Source: Asterella californica (lineage: Eukaryota; Streptophyta; Marchantiopsida; Marchantiales; Aytoniaceae). From it: a DNA stretch of 64,000 nucleotides. Both the position numbers and the translations under genes were made by a program. The stretch is taken from positions 10,453,001 through 10,517,000 of the forward strand of contig JAYKYS010000010.1 in assembly GCA_036924285.1 (NCBI GenBank), read 5' to 3'. Every line of letters starts with the position of its first letter. Position 1 is the first letter of the stretch. This document shows positions 1 to 10,423 of the stretch, in pieces. The notes under the pieces were generated by a model. The model made no database searches. It saw nothing but the letters and a program-made list of their open reading frames with translations, and was not told the DNA's origin.

Positions 1-2230
1 AAATATAGAGGAAACAAAAGATCCAGAACTTATCAAAGATAATTTGTATAGAACCGATTGCTAATGACACCTTTGAGGCACACCTTTATGAGCTGATAGT
101 ACTATTTAATCATTCATCTTTTTTACTTCTGAAAGATTAATGATTATAATAAGATTAAATAATGTTTCTAACTTATAACCATTATTTGAGTATTAAACTT
201 CCATATTGCCAAAATCCACTGCTCAAACGATTGAAAAGTAAATAAAAGACACTCGTGATATTTTTCTATTGGTACTTCTGGAAGTGCCGGAAGAAAACGT
301 CTTTCGACTCTCATCCGAAGGAATAACTCCCACCACATGGTAGGAATATTTGAAAAAGTTCAACCTTTGGCACCCCTAATAGGTGTGGATGGATGGATGC
401 ATGCATGTATATGGATGCATGATTGACTATATTTTACCATCTTCGAAGCATGAGGTACAGTACGACGAATCAAACAAGAATAATAGATATCATTATCTCC
501 AACTAGTAACTGATAATAATCTACTACATAGCAAAGCAATCAACATAGTAAATTGTGTCTCTAAACAGCATATGTATCACGATTCATGTCATGTAGACAT
601 TGAACTAACTTTAACTTTAATTCAAAGATCAAAAGTGACAAACATGGGACTTATTGCAGCATGTTGATGTAGATCGCCATTTATAAGCACTCGGAGATAG
701 TCATCCCTTAGTTCTAGTTTTCATACTATTATAAAAAAACACTCAATTTGTGCATGTGAAATATCTGGCAAGACTTGAACGATTAACTGTAACTCGGATT
801 TAATGTTCACATAGAAACGTTACATATCATTATAACAGCTGTGGGAATAGTTGTAAAATACTTGATAGTAGTGAACTTCAAATGTTAAGTATTTATACTA
901 AAGTGGCAGTATGCATAGTTTAAGTTGAGAAACAAGTTACACAATATTTGTGTGAAACAGAAAAAATATTTATGGCAAAATGAGCACACTGACATTGTTA
1001 CACTTTCTAGAATAATAGATATATCGTGATTCACTTAAACATGATACAGACAAAGAGATTTTCAGTATTGACTATTTTAGTCCAAATAAGACTAGAAGAA
1101 TTATATGTCATCTCATCTCTCTGCGATTCTCCTGAGAATGAGATTAACAATGAATTAGCACGGAACTCACATACAAAGGTTGTTTATATTTGGATCACTC
1201 ATGTAGGCTACAAATCTGATGCATTGTGTTTTGTGTGCTCTAAACTCTCGAACTGACCTTGAAAATCTCAATTATGGTCTTAGCGGTGTAGTATATTTTC
1301 TTTATCAATCTGATCCTCTGAAATTCTAAGTTTATGAACAACAACAAAAAGTAATTCTGCAAATGAGTCACGGTTACTTGATTCAACTTCATCGGCTCAG
1401 TATCTTTCAGTTTTTCGAGACGTGTAATATTTAATTCACCTCTTGGATTCGATGTACGTACAACATCCTTGAATGATTTTCAGCACAATTGGTTCTTTCG
1501 GAATCTGCTTTGACAGAAACCTCCCAAGTTGTAGTAAGTCACACTTCTCCTAGCCTTAGCATATCATAGCTATGCTAAATGCTAGATGCTATCGAACAAG
1601 TAATAAGAAACCAAGTGCAACTAGTCATAACTACCGATTGAGAAGTCTATTATTTCTTTCAAATTTACAAGAACAAGATCAGCTGAAACAAACTTTCTTA
1701 CAAATGGTAAATATCTTCATTTGTTTTCTTTGAAGAGTCTTTGTAACATCACATCATCTGACTAATATATTGAAATACATCTACTAAGACAAACAGTATG
1801 CAATCCACAGTTAATGTTTGCAACTCATGTCATAAAATCATTATTGTTGTGTACAAATCAAGAGTTTATCAACAAAATATTTTTTTACTTATATAGAGAT
1901 TGTTATCTATACATTAATTCGCATAATGATCTTTTAGTATCTTGCTCACCTAATCCTTGCAGCTTTGTGAATTCGACCAATGGATTGAGATATTTATCAA
2001 GTGTCAATTAATCAATGTAACCATACAAGCTATCTCTCCATGTGATACAACACGGGTCATCGTCTTAGTGAAGATTACTTGGAAAGGAAGCATCTCTTCT
2101 GCTACTATGTACGGTGTAATGACATATTTTGTCATCCTCACCACTCACAACAACATCAGTAGATCATCTTAAACTATAAGTTTTATCAAAACCAACAGGT
2201 AGTAACCCAATACATGTTTGATCTACGTTA
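1..2230. other. AT-rich stretch with no recognised gene
   Basis: This stretch is AT-rich, with short open frames on both strands. None shows a recognisable domain, a convincing splice structure or protein-like composition over more than about 90 codons. It is the left flank of the copia-1 insertion. The local sequence resumes to the right of that element after a GTAAT/GTAAC target duplication. Confidence 0.5.
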
Positions 2231-2235
2231 GTAAT

Positions 2236-2469
2236 TGTAGAAAGATTGATATTTCTAAGAAGACACTCCAAGAAGAGAGAGCGAGTAGACAAGGAAGTAA
2301 AATAGGAATGAGATGAGAGAGACTTCGGTTCTCCATGTATATATAGTGGAGGTGAGTACAAGAGAAACCCTAATCATGGATTAGTCCTCTAACTAACTGT
2401 ATGTAACTACCTTAACCACTCCGGCTAACATTAACCGTCGATCTACTAGAGCTTGTAACTATATCAACA
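2236..2469 (-). repeat. 3' LTR of copia-1
   Basis: This 234-bp LTR matches the 56296-56524 and 61032-61260 LTRs of copia-2. It carries the same TATATATAGTGGAGG stretch and starts TGTTGATATAG on the minus strand. A purine run (GGAGGAGAG, minus strand) directly precedes it, as expected of a polypurine tract. Confidence 0.85.
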
Positions 2470-2519
2470 CTCTCCTCCAAGCTCGACTCTACATCATGTA
2501 CTCTTAGACAATGTATAGA

Positions 2520-4110
2520 AGCATCAAACTTATCTCTAGATAATGCCTTAGTGAAGATATTGACAACCTGATCTTTTGTGCTCACATAACTAAGCTCAAT
2601 CTCTCATGCAAGGACCTTCTCTCTAATGAAATGACAGTGTACCTCAATGTGCTTCGTCCTAGCATGGAAAACAATATTATTAGTTATCTTCATGCTGCTA
2701 CACTCTGTCCATACATGATAGCCTGTAACTTAGGCGTAGAGACATCTAGTTTAAACAGCCTATCACTCTTGCTACCTCGAGCTTTGACAATGCTATAAGA
2801 ATCTTCAATAAAGCATCCATCTTTATTGAAGCGCACTTGCAAATCATGCTCTATCAACTGTCCTATAGATAGTAGGTTTCTAGTCAATGTGGGTACATGC
2901 AAGACATTCCATATACGAATATACGTTGAAGCAAGAATGTCAAGTAGAATGTTACCCTTGTGTCTGATCTGGTGCTTGGTGTCATTGTCTGTCACCATAA
3001 ACTGAGGAGTCTCCATAGGCTCGAGTGAACTGAACTACTCCCGATGATGTGACTGGTGGTGTCAGAGTCGATCACCCAGTCAATATGTGGCTCGAAAGCC
3101 GCATAATTATTATGAATGCCGTTGTAATCAGCAACTGTTCTGAATAGACTTGCTCAGTTACTGCATAGCATTGCTGGTTGATGTTACCTTGATGGGAGGT
3201 GTCGTAATATTATCTTTGGTTGTTCTGTCGCTTGTAGCATTGATTTACATTGTGGCTTTGCTTCTTGCAGTAGTTGCAGGAACCATGCGTACGTCTTTGA
3301 TTGTTGGAAGAACCAGTCTGTTGTTGTTGCTGTGATTGTTGATGCTGTCCGTGACCTCATCCACGTCCAACAATTATTCCACGACCATTACCTCGAGATC
3401 ATATAGAACCTGCAAAATAGACATATTCTTGTTGACCTCTCGAAGTAGTACTCCCTAGTAGACGCCCTTCTCTCCGTAAGAACAAGTTCATCAAACTGTG
3501 GAAGAGGTTCTCTGATCAAAATTGAAGTAATGAACTGCTTGTACTCAGCATACAGTCCCTGCAATATGGCCGTGATCAAGACAATGAGATCAATCTCAAC
3601 TTTGATACAAGATAATTGATCTATGAGTTGTTTGGCATGGTTAACATAGTCGTTGATGCACATCGACCTCTTCTTCACAGTGTTGAAACTACTGCAATAA
3701 TTGCAGCTTCCGTGTCTTTATTCCAGATTGAAATAGATGGACGAGTGCATCCTAAACTTTCTTAGACGTATCACAATCCTGGATGTGATCGATCATCGAT
3801 GTTGAAATTGTCAACATGATGTAGGGAATCGTCTAGTAGATCACTTTTTCCACTCCTTGAATTTTACATCAGAAATGGGTAGATCAAGCGTTTTCTCCTC
3901 TTTAGTGATAAGATCCCATAGATCTTGTCTCTCCATGAAGATCTCATCCGGAACTTCCACACTTTGTAGTTGTCGAGTTTCTCTCTAGTGATCAAAGACA
4001 CTGACTCTGTCATTCTGCAATTGAGAAATTGCACTGTTCTATACGTGGAAATTATCACAAAACCTCCATGAAACTCGTCTGCCTCCACCTCACGATGAAG
4101 AATTCATCTC
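2520..4110 (-). pseudogene. copia-1 gag/protease remnant plus RNase H tail
   Basis: Minus-strand fragments lie in element order. 4088-3864 is the gag N-terminal part, with a LDNYKVWKFRM-type motif. 3678-3388 is the gag core, with a YAEYKQFITSI motif typical of the UBN2/retrotransposon gag family. A CCHC zinc knuckle (CNYCKKQSHNVNQC) is at 3278-3237. 3016-2690 is the end of the protease and the pre-integrase segment (NVLHVPTLTRNLLSIGQL). From about 2690 the reading jumps to the last RNase H segment, ending near 2520. Frameshifts separate the pieces. An in-frame TGA (2606-2604) in the RNase H tail is shared with copia-2. It cannot make a complete polyprotein. Confidence 0.8.
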
Positions 4111-4606
4111 AAGTCACAACAATGGCAACTTTGCGCACTCCTCCCAAGCGAGAATGAAAAAGAACTTGTCTACGAACTGTAGGTGTACAAAACAAGGCGA
4201 AAACATCAAAAGAACTGACTAGAAAAGGTCAAAACTAGACCAGATGAGATAAAAAATGGACGCGCGATATCTTGAAATTTTGCTAATTTTGCTAATCAGA
4301 CCAGTATTTCTTTTCGACTCAAGTTCTAAAACTTTCATTTTGGTAGAAAAAGATCCAATTAAAAATTTATCGTTAGAAAGCTCCAAATCAGCTGAAACTT
4401 GACCAAGTTCACTGAGAAAAAATAGTCTAGGTCTCCGAAATGCGTTCTAAGTTTATGCTGACAATAGAAATGATTTGTCTCACACGAACGCATCAGCATG
4501 ATAGTGTTCAAGCACAACTCCAACTGCTCTCTCATGTACTTTTCCATGCACAAAGTCCATCTTGCTCATCAGCAAAGGACACATTCTCTCTACTGCTATG
4601 ATATCA

Positions 4607-4839
4607 TGTAGAAAGACCGATACTTCTAAGAAGACATTTTAAGAAAAGAGAGCGAGTAGACAAAGAAGTAAAATAGGAATGAGATGAGAGAAGTTTCTTC
4701 TCTCCATGTATATATAGTGGAGGTGAGTACAAGAGAAACTCTTATGGTGGGTTAGCTCTCTAACTAACTGTACGTAACTATCTTAACCACTTCGGCTTGT
4801 ATTAGCCGTGATCTACTAGAGCTTGGGACTATATCAACA
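4607..4839 (-). repeat. 5' LTR of copia-1
   Basis: This 233-bp LTR pairs with 2236-2469. It differs from its partner at many positions (for example around the CCATGTATATATAG box and near its inner end), far more than the copia-2 LTR pair, so the insertion is comparatively old. Confidence 0.85.
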
Positions 4840-4844
4840 GTAAC

Positions 4845-7800
4845 CAGATTGTACATAAACACACAATGATTATTTCTCTCCATGATCAACAAGAGGATTT
4901 TGTGCAACAGTTATTCCTCATCCCCGATACTATTTCATTCCAGTAGCAAGTCATGTCCTGATTCACTTAAGACAACATTTGAAAACACTCATTATGTCAA
5001 GCAAAAAATATAGATTGTGGACAAGTAAAATCATTTCAATAGATATTTAACTATCCCATTATTTAAAGTCACTTCACTTTCTCTATTGTAACAATAAACT
5101 ATCAAGAACTTCTGTTCCAATTCAAGCTTCGATAACCAAGTACTAGATCCAAAGCTTCCCATCTTATCTGGTACTGTTTCTAACATCTTACAAATCTAAG
5201 ATAAATATGCCTCTTATACACACAATGGAGGTTGTGGACTCAAGTCATAGTCACCTGTTTATTGTGGGTCTGAAATGATTCTTAGAAATAATCTGACTTG
5301 GAAATCTGCTAGAAACAAACCATTCATGGACAATCGACTTGTTCAAGCTCTCGAATGGATTTTGAAGTCCAGACTACTACATTTGGTTATTCAAGTAACT
5401 AACTGGCTTTTGTATGAAATACTCGTGAGTTTTAGTGCATCATGCATGAGCTTCAAGACCTCAAGACTATAGAACCAATTATTGTATTGTTTCGAGTCTT
5501 GTTTGTTGATTTCTGGATGATCTCTCTCTACTTCTTCAGAACTTCGTTAAGGAATCATCAATGTCATTTTCTGCTCTCGACAATTAACGGAGTATCTTCT
5601 TTCATGATCACTTGGTATTGGAGTTTGGTCATGAGTATCCACAACAAATTCATTCAGTTCGTAATCTTTGATCTCTCTTGCAATACATTCTCCTGTTTCT
5701 ACTGTAGTGATCCGTCTCAACTGATCAGAATATTCTTCTCGACCCATTATGCTTAAGCCAAATCTGTCCATTTTATCCAGCAAAGGTTTTGTCCTCTCTT
5801 TCCAACTAGATCAAGCAAGCTTGCACATCCATAGAATAATGTTCAACAATTTTTTTCTCTTCTTCTTATAGTGATTACATAGACACTCATCGACTCTTCA
5901 TCCATGTTTCTCACTTTTCTCTAACAAATAGTTACAGTTCAATGAGCCTCAATCATATTAGACATCAGCTGTAAATGCACAATTGTCACAAAAGTAATAT
6001 TGTTACGTGATTTCTTTGGCTGTTGTCAGTGTCGTGTGAGAACAGTATGCCAGTTGCGCCAAAATGTCTTGTTCAAAATAACCATTCACTTTCATGCGAA
6101 GATTATCAAGACAGATTGTATAGTGTTTATTGTAAGCATATGAGAGTGTAGTACCAGGAGTCACATCGATGTTTGTCAATCCCGAGCAACACTACTCTAC
6201 CATGTTCAAGACAAAGCCCAATACAAAATCTTGCTAATAGGAATGAAATAACTCGTTAACTTGTAACCTTAACCTTCGTTCAGAATGATATTTGTGGTTT
6301 CTTTCAGTAAGAAGCATAATATTGTATCATGTGGCAACTGAGTTTTTCATTTAAAATATATTTTTTGAGTTTTCCATCATATGCTCATAGTGTATTGTAT
6401 TGCTTTTTTATCTGTTTTGTTATTATATTTTGTGTATGTGTGATATAACATAGGAATTAGTAATTGATTATTTGTTATAACATCTAGACGGTTACTAATG
6501 TTATTTCTCTGTAAAGGTATGATTTTGCTAATTTGCAACTCCAACATTTATCTAGGTTATACTGTAACAACAAGGCTTTCAGAGTACCATCTGGTGTGAA
6601 AACGAGAGTTAACATTCTTGTTTATTCTCAATATTTGGATTCAACCTGAGTCTACCTTAAGCTCTTGATTTATGGATTCCTCGTGTATGTATATATACTG
6701 ATTATAATTTTCTCTTACCTAAATTAATTGACTTATATATTATTAATTATATACATATGAAATAGGGAATATCATATGTTCATAATATCCATTGCGGCAA
6801 CTTCCTAGCCTACGCGCTAAGTAGCGAAATCCTTCAATAGATTATGGAATGGCAAAAATGGTCCAAGCAGATATCCCGTGTGACAAAACTCACGTTCCTT
6901 GTTATATTGCCCTTTTGTTTTCGGTTAATTGTATTAGATGAAGTTTCTTTGCTGCCTACTTGTATATATATTTTAGACTGTATTAAGTAATCCTTCACTT
7001 AGCTCGAACTAAAAATACCTACGTATATATGGTCTCAGGCGGTTTCAGAACACAAAAAATGCACGCGCCTTCAACGAATAAAGGATTTGCGTTCCTCTTT
7101 TCATGCAATTTTTCTCCATGTTACACTTGCAGAGGTAATCAATAAGTGCAGAATATTTCTTATGGAGTTTGGATAATTAGCGGATGTGCAAAAAATATCT
7201 TTCTATACGAAGATAATTCTTGTGAACGAGAAACATATCATGGTATAACGAGAAGGAGAAAAATCATACCCCTTCCTTGCCATGATGTAAAACACCGTAA
7301 CAAAGAATGAAGTGTATACAAAGAATCTTCAGTGATATTTCATCTCTCATTTGCGATGGAGAAATATCAGATGCACTATTTGAAATGATCATAAAGAAGT
7401 TTATATATAATGATAACGACATTCAATTAGTTTTTGTGAACAGAAAGACACACATTACCGCCGCTAGTTAGATTGTGATTACATTCCTTTAACAAGAATC
7501 AAAGTTACTGGAAAAGAAAAAACTGGACTTAAAGATTGCAAGTCTAGAATGGATCAGTGAGTGCTTGATGACAAGTTTTCTTGCAGTAAACAGAAAAGAA
7601 CTCTCTATGAAGATTGAAAATGCTAACTCCCTACTCAACTTCTTCTTTTCTCTAGACAAAAGTAAACATTTAAACGGCATATGAATTCTCAGCTTAACTT
7701 CCTCTTTTTCCCTAGACAAGAATAAACATTTAAACAGTAGATATAGATGAAATATTGCACTAATCCAAAGTCTCCGCTTAAAGATATGTCCGCACATGAT

Positions 7801-9290
7801 TTGGTTGTACATCGCCCTGCACTTGTCCAAATGTACAATCTTGCACTTCGTCTGCGTATAATTTCGGAAGCCAGCAAAGAAGAATAAGCATTGTCATAGG
7901 ATTGCATAAATTGGTAGTGCAGTTACAGAGTTCCTGTTTGTAGTACCAACAACGACTATCCACGGTTATACGTCCATGAAGCCATGCCTCGCAGGCCGTG
8001 CTGGACAACTGTAGGAGATTTCTCCAAGAAGCAAACTTCGTCCCGCTATGGATGGATGGAATAATTCACGTGAGTCTCAAGTTTGGTTTCCCAAAAGTTA
8101 TCTCAAGTCTGGTTGCCAAAGAAAACTTCAGCTTTTGAGGACAAGGGTAGGTCAACTGAGGTGGGAACTACTACTAATAGACGTAGTTAAAAGCTCTAAT
8201 ATCAACCGGAACGATTTATAAACGACATGTATAGTAGTGCACACACACATGTATCTTTAACTATGCAGATGTATCGCGCAATGCTTCGTGGTGAATATCG
8301 AAGGCACCACCGAAATACATTCCTAAAGTTGAGTATGAACTATGCTGGAAGGATACGTTTTGTTCTAATAAAGGAAGTAAAGTCTAACTTCCATTCCACT
8401 TTTGAAGCATTCATGGAAATCAAATTACTTAATAATAAGAAAAGACCTGTACCATTCAGAACCATGGAACCATTCAGAACTACAAGACATAACTGGCCTG
8501 CGGACAGAGACCGGACTGGTAGTGCTCGGGGTTTAGAGTGTTGTGTTAGCATTCAGAGTGTCTTGCAACTTTCGATCTTTTCCTACAGTCTCCAGTGTTG
8601 AACCAAAATTATCACGAACTTCCGCGTGAAATCATCAACTTCGACGTATGTTCCATAGTTTCTTATTAAAATACATGATTGATCATTTCCTTTCTGTCTC
8701 ACTGGGAATTTGCCGATTTCTCTCTCTCTTTCCGGAGCACTGGATCAGAAGGAAACCATTAGACAACGACGAATGCAGAATCTATGTATCCTCTCAACGA
8801 GGCACAGGAGACAAGATAACGATACGTCGACTCTCGAGTGGAAAGAGCACGAACGTTCAAAGTCTGAATGAATAAAGAACAAGTACAACTCGATGAGCGA
8901 ATATCCAACGATATCCAACGATTCACATCGAGTCCATCGCGTTTGATTTGAAAGTAATGGTTCTCCGGTCTAACAACTGACTAAAACCCGACTGTCCACA
9001 CAGTGTGACAACCCAAACTTCACTTCCGAACTGAATCCGATGATATGGTTGGACGGATCAGAATGGCCACCCAAATTACAATCATTAGTGGATAAAGCAG
9101 GAACATGTGACTACAGAAACCCTCACCAATCAACTACTCGCTTCACAGGACAAGTTCTCGCAGCAAGATTTGATATGTCTTTGCCCCAACCAGAACACCC
9201 ACCAAATACACCAGGATGAACGACGAAGTCTGTCTACAACTACTCGCTTAGTCTTCTTAATAGTCCACATACGAATAAGAAACCCGCAGA
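4845..9290. other. AT-rich stretch with no recognised gene
   Basis: No gene could be supported here. The most protein-like frames are on the minus strand, at 5783-5547 (78 codons, charged, no known motif) and 8008-7778 (76 codons, Cys-rich). Neither has a family signature or a convincing exon partner. A short duplicated segment (TCTCTAGACAA...AAACATTTAAAC) occurs at about 7640-7675 and 7705-7735. Simple AT runs dominate 6300-7000. Confidence 0.4.
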
Positions 9291-9300
9291 ACTGCACTTG
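9291..9300. repeat. Left target-site duplication of the MULE
   Basis: ACTGCACTTG directly precedes the left end of the element. It matches ACTGCACTCG (20230-20239), which directly follows the right end, with one mismatch in ten. Mutator-like elements typically duplicate about 9 bp. Confidence 0.8.
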
Positions 9301-9500
9301 CAGAAATTTGTTTTATCATACCCCCAACAGGTTAGCTGAGTTTAATCACACCCCTCATAACGACATATTACTTTATCATACTCTCTGCAATAATTTACTT
9401 GATCATACCCCTGATAGGTTAGTTGAGTTTAATCACACCCCTCTTAACGGAATATTACTTTATCACACCTTGTTGCTTGTTCAACCCCTGATAGGTTAGT
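9301..9500 (+). repeat. Left terminal inverted repeat with subterminal motif array
   Basis: After the CAGAAATTTG end, the motif TTTATCATACCCCC / TTTAATCACACCCCT / CTTGATCATACCCCT recurs about every 28-30 bp, with at least six copies to about 9490. A longer unit (GGTTAGTTGAGTTTAATCAC) is duplicated within it. The right end has the same motif in inverted orientation. Repeated subterminal motifs of this kind are commonly transposase-binding sites; here that role is inferred. Confidence 0.75.
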
Positions 9501-9673
9501 TGACTGATTATCGACAATAAAACCGATGAGTTGTTTTTTCTTCATTTCACTACTTTCAACTGTTATTAAATATATGTAATCTACATCGTCTAACAATTAA
9601 TCTTGTTATTTTGCATGTCACTATTTTCATCTGTTATTTAATATATATTTTTTATTTTACACTATTTAAAGAG

Positions 9674-9707
9674 GAGCCGTATGAAATTTAAATTTCACGT
9701 ACGGTTT
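9674..9707 (+). other. Group II intron domain V-like sequence
   Basis: This 34-nt sequence starts GAGCCGTATG and ends CACGTACGGTTT, with an inner stem GAAATTT/AAATTTC. It has the conserved length, the AGC catalytic triad, and the paired CCGT.../...ACGG base stem of group II intron domain V, closest in my recollection to organellar introns of plants. The terminal loop is degenerate: no GNRA tetraloop is left. It is probably a fragment of chloroplast or mitochondrial DNA inserted in the nucleus and now inside the MULE arm. I saw no larger organellar segment around it. Confidence 0.55.
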
Positions 9708-9911
9708 TGAAACGGAGTTTTTTTTAATTAAATTTACAACCGTAACGAATGTCAGCTCAATCTGAAAGAGAATAATATGCAGAAACAATTATCTTCATGT
9801 CACTACTTTCATATGTTATTAATAATATGTCTAACATTTAAGTACACTTCAAACAATACATGCTCAGAGAAAAACACTTGATTCAAACGCTACATGCTCT
9901 CATAGAACTGA

Positions 9912-10061
9912 TATGTGACTCTTATTAAATATCTGTAAATCTACACGTCTAACAATTATGACATGTGACTCTTATTAAATATCTGTAACCTACATCGTCG
10001 GACAATTATGACATGTTACTCTTATTAAAAATCTGTAATCTACATCATCTAACAATTAAGC
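9912..10061 (+). repeat. 50-51 bp tandem repeat, three copies
   Basis: Copies start at 9912, 9963 and 10013, each beginning ATGTGACTCTTATTAAA or close and ending CAATTA. Degenerate related copies lie at about 9543-9660 and 9797-9850, so the array once filled much of 9540-10060. The sequence is AT-rich and noncoding, between the left terminal repeat and the inner inverted arm. Confidence 0.75.
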
Positions 10062-10235
10062 AGGTTTTTACTTGATCAGGCCCCCAGAACGAATCGCGGA
10101 CTTGATTGGACCCCTCTTATAAATCCCTTCTTGATCGGACCCCCAACCTGCAACAGCCCGTAAAACAAGTAACTGTGCCATGTCAGAGTACAGCTCGGAT
10201 TCAAAATACAAGTAACTGTGCCATGTCAGAGTACA
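10062..10235 (+). repeat. Left inner inverted arm of the MULE
   Basis: Three spaced copies of CTTGATCGGACCCC-type motifs (about 10071, 10100, 10131) are followed by AAAACAAGTAACTGTGCCATG. The reverse complement of the same block occurs at 19866-20047. This arm also holds a short direct duplication of AAGTAACTGTGCCATGTCAG. Confidence 0.75.
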
Positions 10236-10423
10236 GCTCGGACTGTACAACTGAAGTGTCGGAAGTGTTTACCGGGAAATTTGAAAAACGCAATACTGAT
10301 AATACAGTGACCGATTTCACTCTTTATTCGACGAGGGGTAGACATTTGTCGACTGAAATATATTTCTTAAGAGAAGAGTGCGACGGGTGTGGTTAGGAAG
10401 CAGTGAGTGCAAACACTTAAACG

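Larger units (their letters stand above)
2236..4839 (-). mobile_element. Ty1-copia retrotransposon (copia-1), internally deleted
   Basis: The element is bounded by two related LTRs (2236-2469 and 4607-4839) that read TGTTGATATAG...CTACA on the minus strand. The flanking five bases are GTAAT on the left and GTAAC on the right, an imperfect target duplication. Reading the minus strand, gag and the start of the protease region are followed directly by the last part of the RNase H region, so integrase and most of reverse transcriptase are missing. The expected tRNA-Met primer site next to the 5' LTR is damaged: it reads TGATATCATAG instead of TGGTATCAGAG. The LTRs belong to the same family as those of copia-2 at 56-61 kb. 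Clear LTR divergence and the damaged primer site suggest an old insertion. Confidence 0.85.

Noticed and set aside
5547..5783. Minus-strand 78-codon ORF with charged, protein-like composition
   Set aside because: No recognised motif, no exon partner and no start context; not supportable as a gene.
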